From NCBI GenBank assembly GCA_036788195.1, contig DAIQNX010000002.1, forward strand, positions 93,167 through 157,166: a stretch of 64,000 nucleotides of DNA, read 5' to 3'. A program made the position numbers and the translations under genes. The stretch comes from CALFXN01 sp937957815. Its GTDB lineage: Bacteria > Synergistota > Synergistia > Synergistales > Aminobacteriaceae. Positions 16,151 through 25,754 of this stretch are shown one piece after another; position 1 is the stretch's first letter; every line of letters begins with the position of its first letter. The notes beneath the pieces are model-generated. The model saw only the letters and a list, made by a program, of their open reading frames with translations, ran no database searches and had not been told where the DNA came from.

Positions 16151-17251
16151 TTGCTTGTCTGTGTCTTTTTGGCATTTCTACCCGTCTCTTCCGACGCTGC
16201 GGAACCGAACCCGCAAAAGGAGATCCGGATCGGCGCGAAGGTCGCCGAACAGGTGGAGGGACGTTGGGAGCGAATAGTGGATCCATCGGTGATCGCACGT
16301 CTCTCAATGATTTCCTCGCGCCTTGTCCCTTTCATGAACCGCGAGCTTCCGTACGAGATACGCTGCATTCGCGAAAAATCCCCAAATGCGTTCAGTCTTC
16401 CCGGTGGAATCATTTACGTGACATCTGGAATGCTCGAGTTTCTGCACAGCGACGCGGAAATCGCCGCTGTCATCGCGCACGAACTCGTCCATGCGGACAG
16501 ACGACATGCGATGATACAGACGGCGCGTTCCCAGAGACTGAATGTCCTGACGCTGGGAGCGATCGTCCTCTCTGGAGGAAGCGTCGCTCCGATCGTTCTT
16601 GCGAGTCTCTTGCAGACGGCGATTACGAATTCGTACAGTATCGATCTTGAACGCGAGGCCGATTCCGTCGCGCTTGATGTCGTTGCCGCCGCGGGGTACC
16701 CTCCTGCTGCGATGGTTACAGTAATGGAGGGGCTTTCCGAAGAACAGCTCAAACACCCGTACGTCGATCCCGGTGTCATGATGGATCACCCAGAGACGAA
16801 GGAGAGAATTGCGTATCTCACGAAACAGATTCGCGAAAAAGGCCTGCCGCTCGAGCGGAAAAAGGCGTTGAACGCACTCGTTCCGTCAATATCTTCTGAA
16901 AACGGGTATCGTGTACTGTCGATAGATGGAGCGGAAGTTGTCCGAATCCCAGATTCGGAAAGCTCGCAAAGAATCATCGCATCCATGGAGGAAGCACTCG
17001 ACCGATCGTTCCAGCTCGAATTGTCACCTTCCGAAATACAGGTCGTTCCGATCGGGGGCAACGGTTCGGACGGGAACGGAGAGAAAACGAATCGCTTCGG
17101 GGCGCGAAGGGTACTCCGCGTCGGCCCCAGTGTTGTCATCGGGGATCCTCTTCCCGGAAATGCGACGTCGCTCGATGCGATCCGCTCGAATCTGAACGGA
17201 GTTCTCCTCAGGGCGCAAACCCGCCACCCGATGGCCCGCTATCTCTACTAG
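16151..17251 (+). CDS. secreted M48-family zinc metalloprotease
   Basis: About 366 residues. The zinc motif HELVH (His110, Glu111, His114) is in AAVIAHELVHADRRH, and the third ligand Glu is in DLEREADSVALD. SPNAFSLPGGIIYVTSGML is the usual M48 strand. The N-terminus is a hydrophobic signal sequence (LVCVFLAFLPVSSDA). Start is uncertain: only a TTG at 16151 is available, and the preceding in-frame codons (RRFSFLPL) look like part of the signal peptide, so a rarer start such as CTG or ATT upstream is possible. Close relatives (BepA-like) act in envelope protein quality control. A C-terminal ~100-residue region is unassigned. Confidence 0.82.
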   Translation: MLVCVFLAFLPVSSDAAEPNPQKEIRIGAKVAEQVEGRWERIVDPSVIARLSMISSRLVPFMNRELPYEIRCIREKSPNAFSLPGGIIYVTSGMLEFLHSDAEIAAVIAHELVHADRRHAMIQTARSQRLNVLTLGAIVLSGGSVAPIVLASLLQTAITNSYSIDLEREADSVALDVVAAAGYPPAAMVTVMEGLSEEQLKHPYVDPGVMMDHPETKERIAYLTKQIREKGLPLERKKALNALVPSISSENGYRVLSIDGAEVVRIPDSESSQRIIASMEEALDRSFQLELSPSEIQVVPIGGNGSDGNGEKTNRFGARRVLRVGPSVVIGDPLPGNATSLDAIRSNLNGVLLRAQTRHPMARYLY

Positions 17252-17255
17252 GCGA

Positions 17256-17282
17256 TTCGACCGCGATTCATCATGCTAGAAT
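17256..17282 (+). promoter_or_regulatory. possible extended -10 promoter for dnaX
   Basis: TGC followed by TAGAAT (17277-17282) forms an extended -10 box. A weak -35-like TTCGAC lies 15 bases upstream. It sits in the 50-base gap between the M48 protease and dnaX genes. Confidence 0.35.
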
Positions 17283-17303
17283 AGGCTCGTCCGAAATGCA
17301 GCA

Positions 17304-19109
17304 ATGGGGGGTCTGTTCTTGGAAGCGTCATTTTACCGCCGGTATCGTCCGCAGTTGTTCTCGCAGGTCCAGGGGCAGGATACAGCCATGTTCGTCCTGT
17401 CGAGCGCACTGACGCACCGGACGGTTTCTCACGCGTATCTCTTTTCCGGACCGAGAGGATGCGGGAAGACGACACTTGCGCGATTGCTCGCAAAGGCGCT
17501 GAACTGCGAAAGACGCGGAGATTCGATCGAACCCTGCGGCGAATGTGCGAGCTGCGTGAGCATCACGGAAGGAAGCAATCTCGACGTCATAGAAATCGAC
17601 GGCGCGTCGAACAACGGCGTGGACGAAGTCCGGGAGCTGCGGTCGCATGTCTCTCTCTCTCCCTTCGGATCCCGGTACAAGGTATACATCATCGACGAAG
17701 TTCACATGCTTTCTCTGCCGGCGTTCAACGCTCTCCTGAAGACGCTCGAGGAACCTCCGGATCGCGTCGTGTTCATCCTTGCCACAACGGAACCGCAGAA
17801 GGTCCCCGTTACGATCCGTTCCCGCTGTCATCATATTCCTTTTCATCGGATTTCCGTTCCGGACATCGTCGCGCAGCTCGGGATCGTGTGTTCCGCCGAG
17901 AGCATTCCGGCCGAACGAGAGGCGCTGCGGGAGATTGCGCGACTCTCTGACGGAGCTTTGCGCGACGCACTTTCGATTCTCGAGCAGGCGATACTCCTTT
18001 CGCACGGGGAGGTGACGCTCGACTCGGTCGAACGCCTGACAGGAGGCGGAAGCAGGCGGGAACTCGAACGCATCCTCGAGGAGATATCCGCGGGACACCG
18101 GGGGGTCTTTTCTCGCATGGAAGAGCTTTTTCGCAGAGGCGCTTCTCCGGTGCAGGTTTTCGAGACGCTTTTCCTTATCTTCAGAGACTTATGGAGCTTC
18201 CATTCCTGGGGAAGCGACGCGTTCGATTCTCTCGAGTGTTCTGAAGAAGAACGCGCCGCACTCGAGGCGGCGGGCAGAGTCATTTCCCGGAAGCAGGCCT
18301 CGGCTCTGATGGAGTACTGCGTAAAGCTTATTCCGTCTGCGCGGTCCGGCATGCGTACCGATGTTCTGAGCGGTCTTTTCTGCGCCCGTGTCGAAGAGCT
18401 CTTTCCGGAGGAGCAGAGGGAAACGCATCGTGACGCCTGCGTTTCGTGCGATGACGACGAGCCCCGGAATGTTTCTTCCCTGGCGGCGGAGAAAGATGTC
18501 CCGATCCGGGCCGTAGAGGCCCCCGAGTCCTCGCGCCCACTCGGCGTTCAGGATACGACATCCGGCAAAGCGGACTGGAACGCGTTTCTCGATATCCTCA
18601 GAGAACGCGAGCTGCATCTCTTCTGCGCACTTCTGAGCGCGTCCGTCGAGCTCTCTCCGGAAGAGGGGCTCCGGATACGGATTCCCGAAAAACGGAGGGC
18701 ATCCTTTGCGGTGTGCGCGAGCGAGAGAAATCTCTATTCGCTTGGCGGCGTTCTTGCGGACTTCTTCGGGAACGAAGGCGATGCGTTTTCCGTATTTTGC
18801 GGGAACGACGTCGTTTCCTCCGAAATCTCCAGAACAGGATCGCGGACCGATAACAGTGACGTCCGGGACCCGACCTCCTTCACGGAAGAAAACCCGGAAC
18901 CGCCGAATCTCTTTTCCGCGTACGCGAGGACGGTTCGGGAGAAGGAGCGCGGAACAGATGGCGAGCAACCGGAAAAGACAGATGTTCCAGACGGACCTTT
19001 GTTTGACGGACTCGTCTCGGAAGCCCTCCGCTGGGGGGGCGGCGAGGTCGTCCTCGTCAAGAGGACGGATCGAGAAGATACGGAACAGGATGGTTTGATC
19101 GAAGAATGA
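17304..19109 (+). CDS. dnaX: DNA polymerase III subunits gamma/tau
   Basis: A 601-residue clamp-loader ATPase. ASFYRRYRPQLFSQVQGQD is the conserved start. Walker A GPRGCGKTTLA begins near residue 49, the zinc cluster CxxCxxC-type CGECASC follows, and Walker B/sensor is VYIIDEVHMLSLPAFNALLKTLEEPP. Domain III and a tau-like tail extend to the end. A TTG at 17319, preceded by GGGGGG, is an alternative start that gives the more usual short leader. I see no A-rich slippery site for a gamma frameshift. It overlaps dnaE by 4 bases. Confidence 0.95.
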   Translation: MGGLFLEASFYRRYRPQLFSQVQGQDTAMFVLSSALTHRTVSHAYLFSGPRGCGKTTLARLLAKALNCERRGDSIEPCGECASCVSITEGSNLDVIEIDGASNNGVDEVRELRSHVSLSPFGSRYKVYIIDEVHMLSLPAFNALLKTLEEPPDRVVFILATTEPQKVPVTIRSRCHHIPFHRISVPDIVAQLGIVCSAESIPAEREALREIARLSDGALRDALSILEQAILLSHGEVTLDSVERLTGGGSRRELERILEEISAGHRGVFSRMEELFRRGASPVQVFETLFLIFRDLWSFHSWGSDAFDSLECSEEERAALEAAGRVISRKQASALMEYCVKLIPSARSGMRTDVLSGLFCARVEELFPEEQRETHRDACVSCDDDEPRNVSSLAAEKDVPIRAVEAPESSRPLGVQDTTSGKADWNAFLDILRERELHLFCALLSASVELSPEEGLRIRIPEKRRASFAVCASERNLYSLGGVLADFFGNEGDAFSVFCGNDVVSSEISRTGSRTDNSDVRDPTSFTEENPEPPNLFSAYARTVREKERGTDGEQPEKTDVPDGPLFDGLVSEALRWGGGEVVLVKRTDREDTEQDGLIEE

Positions 19110-22100
19110 CGCGTTCCTTCGTTCATTTGCATACTCATACGGAATACAGTCTTCTCGACGGTGCGGTGCGGTGCGAAGAGGCCGCACGCACTGCGGCCGC
19201 AATGGGAATGCCCGCCGTTGCGATGACGGATCACGGTGTCATGTACGGAGCGGTCGAATTCTACGAATGCTGCGTCAAGGCAGGCGTGAAGCCCATTCTC
19301 GGATGCGAGGTGTACGTCGATCCGGAAGGACACCGCTCGCGCGAGAAGAAGGGGAAGAATCATCATCTTCTTTTGCTTGCGGAAAATCAGGAGGGGTACG
19401 ACAATCTCATTCGCCTCGTTTCGATCGCGAACACCGAAGGATTCTATTACAAACCAAGAATCGACCACGATCTTCTTTCACGATACGGAAAGGGGCTGAT
19501 CGCCTCTTCCGCATGTCTCGCCGGTGAGATCCCCTCCCTCATTCTCGAAGGAAGAGATGAAGATGCCTGTTCCCGCGCGGCCTTCTATCGCGATCTTTTT
19601 GGCGACGGCAATTTCTTCCTCGAGGTCATGTACAACGGAATTCCGGAACAGGCGACGGTCAACAGAAAAATCGTCGAGATCGCCCGCAGGGGAAATTTCC
19701 CTATCGTCGCGACAAACGACGTCCACTATCTGACGAAGGACGATTACGACTGGCACGAGATCCTTCTCTGCGTTCAGACCAAGAATACGATCGACGCACC
19801 GAACAGGATGTCCTTTTCGACGAACGACTTCTACTTCCGTTCCCCAGAGGAGATGGACGCGCTTTTCGGGAACGAATTGCCGGAAGCTCTCGATAATACG
19901 CTTCTGATAGCCGAACGATGCTCGGTGAGCTTGCCGGTCGGGGCGCGCGAGTACCGGTTGCCAACGTTCGAGTTGCCCGACGGCGAAACTCTCGAAACGA
20001 AGCTCGAGAAAGACGCGAAGCTCGGACTCGAGGCGCGTTTCGCGGGACGTGAGATCCCGCAGGGATACTCGGAACGCCTCGCGTACGAACTGAACGTCAT
20101 CAACTCCATGGGGTTCGCGGGGTATTTCCTGATCGTGTCGGGAATCATCCGGGACGCGAAGGAGAATGGAATCCCCATCGGCCCGGGACGCGGATCGGCT
20201 GCGGGATCGCTTGTCGCGTACAGTCTTCGGATTACGGAACTCGACCCGATCCGCTACGACCTTCTTTTCGAGCGGTTTCTCAATCCGGAACGCATCAGCA
20301 TGCCGGATATCGATACGGACGTCTCGGACAGGGGGCGAGACGAACTTCTCCGTTCCATCGTCCGGAAGTACGGCAAGGATCGCGTCTCGCAGATCATTAC
20401 ATTCGGGCGGATGAAAAGCAAAAACGCGATTCTCGATGTCGGGCGCGCCCTCGGAATTCCGCTTGCGGATGTCAGAAAGGTCTCGAACTGCATTCCGCCG
20501 ACCGCGGAAAGCATCGGAGATTCCATTGCGGCTTCGAAGGATCTGCAGGAAATGCGGAAAGCCGATCCCCAGATCGCCCGCCTCCTCGACAGCGCGTCGC
20601 ATATCGAAGGACTTGCGCGCCACTGCTCGCAGCATGCGGCGGGTGTCGTCATCACCCCCGTTCCGCTGACGGATCTCGTCCCGATACAGAGAATCAGGGA
20701 GAGCGAAGACCAGGTCGTCACGCAGTATTCCATGGAGCCTGTCGAGAAGCTTGGTCTCGTCAAGATGGATTTCCTCGGGCTCAAAACGTTGTCCGTTCTC
20801 GAGGAAGCTCTCGAAAACATCAGGGAAAACGGAAAGAATTGTCCTTCACTGGAAGACATTCCGCTCGACGATCTGAAGACGTACGAAATGCTTCAGAACG
20901 GTGACACGCTGGGGGTGTTCCAGCTGGAATCCGACGGAATGCGACGCCTTCTGAAAAAATTGCGTCCCGACTGCTTCGGGGATCTCGTTGCCGTCCTCGC
21001 GCTTTACCGGCCGGGTCCCCTCGGAAGCGGCATGGTGGATCAGTATGTCGAGCGGAAGCACGGGAAGGCGAAGGTAGAATATCTGCATCCGCTTCTCGAA
21101 CCGGTGCTCAAGGAAACCTACGGTGTCGTTCTGTATCAGGAGCAGGTCATGCAGTGCGCCGCCCGTATGGCCGGGTATTCCCTCGGAGAGGCCGATCTTC
21201 TCCGGCGTGCAATGGGCAAGAAAAAGGTCGAAGTCATGGAACAGCAGCGCGCCAAATTCGTGACCGGCGCTGTGGAACGGGGTGTCGACAGGAAAAAGGC
21301 GGAAGAAATCTTCGACATCGTCCAGGAGTTTGCCGGATATGGATTCAACAAATCTCACAGTGCCGCGTACGCGCTGATCAGTTACCATACGGGATACCTG
21401 AAGGCGAACTATCCGTCGGAGTTTATGGCGGCATATCTTTCGAGCCAGATCGGATCGAAAAAGGAAGTCATGGCGAATTACGTTCGTGAAGTGCGCGAGT
21501 CGGGAATTCCGGTCCTTCCGCCCGATATCAATTCGTCGCTCTCCCGTTTTACCGCCGTCGACGATGTCGTCCGGTTCGGACTGGGCGGTGTCGATAAGGT
21601 CGGCACGACCGCCGTCGAGGCGATCATAGAAACGCGCAGGAACGGCGGACCGTTTCGATCCTTTTGGGATTTCATCTCGCGGGTCGATCTGCGCGTCGTC
21701 AACAGGGCGGTAGCGGAAAATCTCGTTCGCGCAGGGGCTTTCGAATCGCTGCACGACAACAGACAATCTCTGCTCGACGCCCTTCCGGACTTCGTTTCGA
21801 TGGCGCAACGGTGTGCGGAAGACGAGAACCAGTGTTCGCTTTTCGGAGGAGATCAGGACGACTCGGCATCCCCCGAGCCGGATCTCCCGGAAACGGAAGA
21901 TTGCTCGTTCTACGAACGTCTGGCCATGGAAAAACAGGTCATGGGACTCTATATCTCCGGCCATCCCTTCGAGCAGGTCGCCTCCAGGATCGCGCGCTTC
22001 GCGACGTGTCGCATCGGAGAGGTCGGCCGATGGAGCGGGAAAAAGACGGCTCCCTGCATCGGAGGAATCGTCATCGGGTTGAGGGAAAAATTCACCAGAA

Positions 22101-22537
22101 ACGGCGACCCGATGGGGATACTTGAACTCGAGGATGACTCGAACAAGATAGAAGCGGTGTGTTTCCCGAAAGTCTGGCCCGGAATAAAGGCGTCGATCCA
22201 CGAAGGCGACGTCTGTCTCGTTCGCGGATCTCCGGACGATCGGGGGACCGGAACCATCATCGTAAGGGATGTCGCGTTGCTCGACGAAAAGGAGCAGAAT
22301 ACCGCTCCGATGACGAAAATTACGATCGATGCCACTCTTCTGGGCTCCGTTTCGATGAAACAACTGTATCGGGTTCTGAGGAGTCATCCCGGGAGATCTC
22401 CCATCATGATGGAATTCATACGACCGGAGGAAACGGTCTGGTTGTACCAGCAGGATATATGCGTCAATCCCGACCCGGAACTTCGTATTTCTCTCGCGTC
22501 CCTGCTTTCCGAGGGGGCATTCGAGATTCATGTCTGA
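19106..22537 (+). CDS. dnaE: DNA polymerase III alpha subunit
   Basis: A 1143-residue replicative polymerase of normal DnaE1 length. The PHP domain is intact at the N-terminus (FVHLHTHTEYSLLDGA, AMTDHGVMYG). The palm holds GPGRGSAAGSLVAY and PDIDTDVSDRGRDE with the catalytic aspartates, and the fingers and beta-binding regions follow (GYGFNKSHSAAYALISYHTGY). The OB-fold near the C-terminus is present (CIGGIVIGLREKFTRNGDPM). It is translationally coupled to dnaX through an ATGA overlap, an arrangement that ties clamp-loader and polymerase synthesis together. Confidence 0.97.
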   Translation: MTRSFVHLHTHTEYSLLDGAVRCEEAARTAAAMGMPAVAMTDHGVMYGAVEFYECCVKAGVKPILGCEVYVDPEGHRSREKKGKNHHLLLLAENQEGYDNLIRLVSIANTEGFYYKPRIDHDLLSRYGKGLIASSACLAGEIPSLILEGRDEDACSRAAFYRDLFGDGNFFLEVMYNGIPEQATVNRKIVEIARRGNFPIVATNDVHYLTKDDYDWHEILLCVQTKNTIDAPNRMSFSTNDFYFRSPEEMDALFGNELPEALDNTLLIAERCSVSLPVGAREYRLPTFELPDGETLETKLEKDAKLGLEARFAGREIPQGYSERLAYELNVINSMGFAGYFLIVSGIIRDAKENGIPIGPGRGSAAGSLVAYSLRITELDPIRYDLLFERFLNPERISMPDIDTDVSDRGRDELLRSIVRKYGKDRVSQIITFGRMKSKNAILDVGRALGIPLADVRKVSNCIPPTAESIGDSIAASKDLQEMRKADPQIARLLDSASHIEGLARHCSQHAAGVVITPVPLTDLVPIQRIRESEDQVVTQYSMEPVEKLGLVKMDFLGLKTLSVLEEALENIRENGKNCPSLEDIPLDDLKTYEMLQNGDTLGVFQLESDGMRRLLKKLRPDCFGDLVAVLALYRPGPLGSGMVDQYVERKHGKAKVEYLHPLLEPVLKETYGVVLYQEQVMQCAARMAGYSLGEADLLRRAMGKKKVEVMEQQRAKFVTGAVERGVDRKKAEEIFDIVQEFAGYGFNKSHSAAYALISYHTGYLKANYPSEFMAAYLSSQIGSKKEVMANYVREVRESGIPVLPPDINSSLSRFTAVDDVVRFGLGGVDKVGTTAVEAIIETRRNGGPFRSFWDFISRVDLRVVNRAVAENLVRAGAFESLHDNRQSLLDALPDFVSMAQRCAEDENQCSLFGGDQDDSASPEPDLPETEDCSFYERLAMEKQVMGLYISGHPFEQVASRIARFATCRIGEVGRWSGKKTAPCIGGIVIGLREKFTRNGDPMGILELEDDSNKIEAVCFPKVWPGIKASIHEGDVCLVRGSPDDRGTGTIIVRDVALLDEKEQNTAPMTKITIDATLLGSVSMKQLYRVLRSHPGRSPIMMEFIRPEETVWLYQQDICVNPDPELRISLASLLSEGAFEIHV

Positions 22538-22564
22538 TCGGTACAGAAGGAGAGCTGAATCGTC

Positions 22565-24322
22565 ATGAATAAAGTCAAGATAGTCTGTACAGTCGGTCCC
22601 GCCTGTTCGACGTTCGGAATCCTGAAGGCGATGGCCGACGAGGGAATGAGCGTCGCCCGATTCAATTTCAGTCACGGGAAGCACGAAGAGCATCTTTCCC
22701 GTCTGGAACTCGTCCGCGATGTCGAGCGCGCGATCTCCCGTCCGATAGCGACTCTGCTCGATACGAAAGGCCCCGAGATACGGACCGGAGAGCTTGAGAA
22801 CGGCCCCGTTCGTCTCGAGCAAGGGAAGAGAATCGTCCTGACGACGCGTCCCGTCATCGGGAACGCGAATGAGGTTTCCGTTTCGTACAGTCTCTTTCCG
22901 CAGGAGTTGAAGCCGGGACAGGATGTCTTTATCGACGACGGAACGATGCAGCTTCGTGTCGAGGATATCGTCGGCGACGATGTCAGCTGTTCGATCGTTG
23001 TCGGCGGAATTCTCGGCAACAGGAAGGGGGTCAACATCCCGGGAGCTGACATCTCGCTTCCCGCACTTTCGGAGAAAGATATCGACGACATCGGATGGGG
23101 GATTGCGAATGAGCTCGATTATCTCGCGGTCTCGTTCGTGAAGAACCGGGAGGATATCGTCAATGTCCGCCGTGTCCTTGAAGAACGCGGCGGTTCGATG
23201 AAGATCATCGCCAAGATCGAGACGAGACAGGCGGTCGACCGGCTCGATGACATCATCGAAGTCGTCGACGGGATGATGATCGCCCGCGGAGATCTGGGAG
23301 TCGAAATACCGACGGAGGAAGTCCCCCTCGTGCAGAAGCGCATCGTCGACATGTGCCGTGCCAAGGGAAAGGCGGTTATCGTAGCGACGCAGATGCTCGA
23401 CTCGATGATCCGGAACCCGCGACCGACTCGGGCCGAGGCAAGCGATGTCGCGAATGCGGTTCTGGACGGTGCCGATGCCGTCATGCTTTCCGGCGAAACG
23501 GCGAACGGAGCGTACCCCGTCAAATCCGTCGAAACGATGCGGCGAATCGTTCAGCGCGCCGAAGTCGAGTTCGACGCATGGCAGCGTCCGCTTCACAGCA
23601 TCGCGAAGGTTACCGGAATTCCCGATGCCGTGAGCGGCGCTTCAGTATCCGTCGCAAGGGACATGAAGGCGACGACGATCATTTCGATGACGAGCAGCGG
23701 AAGCACCGCAAAGATGGTGAGCAGGTACAGGCCGCCATGCTCGATCGTCGGCATGACTCCGTCGCGGAAAACCTGGAGGGAACTCGCCCTTCACTGGGGG
23801 GTCTCCCCGGTCATGTGCGGCAGAATTTTCGGCGAATGCGACGCCGTCGCGGAGGCAATCAAGACGGCGCTGGCGGAGGGTTGCATCAGCGAAGGGGATA
23901 TCGTCGTCGTGACGGCGGGAATGCCGCTCGGAACTCCGGGGTCCACGAACATGCTTCAGGTGCATACGGTCGGGAGAATTCTCGCCCGGGGACTTTCGCT
24001 CCTCAAAAGGGAAGCCTATGGGCGCATCGTGATCGCGAGGAACGGTCAGGAAGCCATGGAGAAAATGTCGCAGGGGGCAATCCTTGTGGCGAATGCGACG
24101 GATATCGATTTTGTCGGTGCGATGCGGAAGGCCTCCGCTGTCATAACGGAGACGGGAGGGCTCACGTCCCATGCGGCGGTCGTCTCTCTGGAATTGGGGA
24201 TTCCATGTATCGTGAGCGTGGAACGGGCGACGTCGATTCTTCGCGACGGAATGTTCGTCACCGTGGACGGAACGAGAGGTCTCGTCTATCACGGAAATGT
24301 TCGTCTCGGCTCGGAGGAATGA
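22565..24322 (+). CDS. pyk: pyruvate kinase with C-terminal phosphohistidine (PEP-utiliser) domain
   Basis: A 585-residue glycolytic enzyme converting PEP and ADP to pyruvate and ATP. VKIVCTVGPACS, ARFNFSHG, LLDTKGPEIRTG and the signature MIIAKIETRQAV-type stretch (KIIAKIETRQAVDRLDD) with MIARGDLGVEI are all present. Residues ~1-470 are the usual A, B and C domains. The last ~90 residues add a PEP-utiliser mobile domain with GGLTSHAAVVSLELGIPC, as in Bacillus-type enzymes. The start at 22565 follows GGAGAGCTG. It overlaps the Nudix gene by 4 bases. Confidence 0.95.
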   Translation: MNKVKIVCTVGPACSTFGILKAMADEGMSVARFNFSHGKHEEHLSRLELVRDVERAISRPIATLLDTKGPEIRTGELENGPVRLEQGKRIVLTTRPVIGNANEVSVSYSLFPQELKPGQDVFIDDGTMQLRVEDIVGDDVSCSIVVGGILGNRKGVNIPGADISLPALSEKDIDDIGWGIANELDYLAVSFVKNREDIVNVRRVLEERGGSMKIIAKIETRQAVDRLDDIIEVVDGMMIARGDLGVEIPTEEVPLVQKRIVDMCRAKGKAVIVATQMLDSMIRNPRPTRAEASDVANAVLDGADAVMLSGETANGAYPVKSVETMRRIVQRAEVEFDAWQRPLHSIAKVTGIPDAVSGASVSVARDMKATTIISMTSSGSTAKMVSRYRPPCSIVGMTPSRKTWRELALHWGVSPVMCGRIFGECDAVAEAIKTALAEGCISEGDIVVVTAGMPLGTPGSTNMLQVHTVGRILARGLSLLKREAYGRIVIARNGQEAMEKMSQGAILVANATDIDFVGAMRKASAVITETGGLTSHAAVVSLELGIPCIVSVERATSILRDGMFVTVDGTRGLVYHGNVRLGSEE

Positions 24323-24909
24323 CGTTTTATCTTCGTTTGCCTCTTCGAAGAACGGTTATTCCATTGTGGAGTGAACTCCGAAGCGAGGCTCCGAGGATCG
24401 GGGCCGTTCTCGTCGCGATTTTCCATTTCGGAGGGCGCGATTCGCGGATCCTCTTTCTGCGCCGTTCTCAGGATCTGAGCCACCATGCAGGAGAAATGTG
24501 TTTCCCCGGAGGGGAACGTGAGTGCGAAGACGCATCCCCGTGGGAAACGGCTCTTCGCGAAGCCCGGGAGGAGATACTGCTCGACCCGCGCCGCGTCGAA
24601 CCGGTGTGTCCATTACCCAAAGCGCATGCGTTCGTCAGCGGATTCGATGTCTTTCCGGTGCTCGGGTTTGTCGACTGCACAAACGGGGGTGCAGAACTCA
24701 AACCGAACGAGGGGGAGATCGTGTCGTACTGCCTCGCGGATATCTCACGCCTCGACGGAGGGGCGCGTCTCCGGACATTCGAGTGCCGGGGGCGGCTCGT
24801 GCAATCTCCGGAATATGTCCTTGAAGACGGGAGTGTCGTATGGGGTGTCACTGGGACGATTCTCTCGAATGTTCTCTTCGGATTTCATCGGGAGGGATGG
24901 TTTCGATGA
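24319..24909 (+). CDS. Nudix hydrolase, CoA pyrophosphatase-like (NudL)
   Basis: A 196-residue protein. The Nudix box is visible as FPGGERECEDASPWETALREAREEI, preceded by LFLRRSQDLSHHAGEMC, which is the pattern of CoA diphosphatases (LxxRxxxLxxHxGxxxFPGG). PLPKAHAFVSGFDVFPVLGF continues the family. Expected substrates are CoA and acyl-CoA, cleaved to phosphopantetheine and 3',5'-ADP. The start is an ATG in the ATGA overlap with pyk; the end overlaps the nfo start in the same way. Substrate is inferred from the family only. Confidence 0.82.
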   Translation: MTFYLRLPLRRTVIPLWSELRSEAPRIGAVLVAIFHFGGRDSRILFLRRSQDLSHHAGEMCFPGGERECEDASPWETALREAREEILLDPRRVEPVCPLPKAHAFVSGFDVFPVLGFVDCTNGGAELKPNEGEIVSYCLADISRLDGGARLRTFECRGRLVQSPEYVLEDGSVVWGVTGTILSNVLFGFHREGWFR

Positions 24910-25754
24910 CGCTTCTTGGGGCACACGTTTCCGTCGCGGGGGGACTTGAGAAAGCTTTCGAACGCGGAGAATCGATCGGTTGCAACGCGATGCAGATTTT
25001 TACGAAAAATCAGTTGCAATGGAGAAGCGCACCATTGCCCGTGGCCGTATGCGAACGGTTTCTCAGGAGATGGCGCGAAAGCCCGATTCAAAAGGTCGTT
25101 GCCCATGCGTCGTATCTCATCAATCTCGCGGATCCCGGCTCTCTCGGCGAGCGAAGCGCGTTGTCGCTCCAGGACGAGGTCGAACGATGCGATTCGCTCG
25201 GAATCCCGGATATCGTCCTTCACCCTGGTTCGGCGAAGGACCGGTCTGCCGAAGACGCTCTTTCGATCGTCTCGAACCGACTCGGGACGGTTCTGGAACG
25301 AGCGGAAGGGAGAAGGGTCAGAATCCTGCTCGAAACGATGGCCGGGCAGGGAACCTTTCTCGGAGCCAGACTCGAGGAACTGGAAACCCTTCTCGAGGGA
25401 ACCGGATGGGACCAGAGAATCGGAGTATGTCTCGATACGTGCCATCTCTTTGCGTCGGGGTACGAGTTCCGGACACCCGAATCGTACGCCCGGCTGACGG
25501 ACGCCATGGATCGCCTCTTCGGTCTCGAGCGCGTCGGATGCATCCATATCAACGACAGCGCGCACGCCAGAGGAAGGCGTTTGGATCGCCACAGCCATAT
25601 CGGAGAAGGAGAAATCGGTTTGTCTCCGTTCGGATACTTCATAACCGATGAACGTTTTTCCTGCGTTCCCTGTATACTGGAAACTCCGCTCGATGGAATC
25701 GGTCACGGCGGAGATCTGGCCCTTCTCCGGAAGCTGCAGGGAGGAGACGAATGA
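24906..25754 (+). CDS. nfo: deoxyribonuclease IV (AP endonuclease, endonuclease IV family)
   Basis: A 282-residue zinc enzyme that nicks DNA 5' of abasic sites. GAHVSVAGGLEKAFERG is the family start, followed by CNAMQIFTKNQLQW, VVAHASYLINLA, LETMAGQGTFLG (zinc ligand Glu), GVCLDTCHLFASGY and HINDSAHARGRRLDRHSHIGEGEIG, carrying the metal-binding Asp and His residues. Length is normal. GGAGGG 9 bases upstream supports the ATG at 24906, which overlaps the Nudix stop; its own end overlaps the next gene by 4 bases. Confidence 0.95.
   Translation: MTLLGAHVSVAGGLEKAFERGESIGCNAMQIFTKNQLQWRSAPLPVAVCERFLRRWRESPIQKVVAHASYLINLADPGSLGERSALSLQDEVERCDSLGIPDIVLHPGSAKDRSAEDALSIVSNRLGTVLERAEGRRVRILLETMAGQGTFLGARLEELETLLEGTGWDQRIGVCLDTCHLFASGYEFRTPESYARLTDAMDRLFGLERVGCIHINDSAHARGRRLDRHSHIGEGEIGLSPFGYFITDERFSCVPCILETPLDGIGHGGDLALLRKLQGGDE

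Noticed and set aside
17304..19109. Programmed frameshift in dnaX producing gamma
   Set aside because: No A-AAA-AAG-type slippery heptamer with a downstream stem was seen in the gene.
20846..23596. Open frame of 916 codons on the - strand opposite dnaE and pyk
   Set aside because: Spans two well-identified genes in antisense, with a compositionally biased product lacking any motif. It is a shadow of codon usage.
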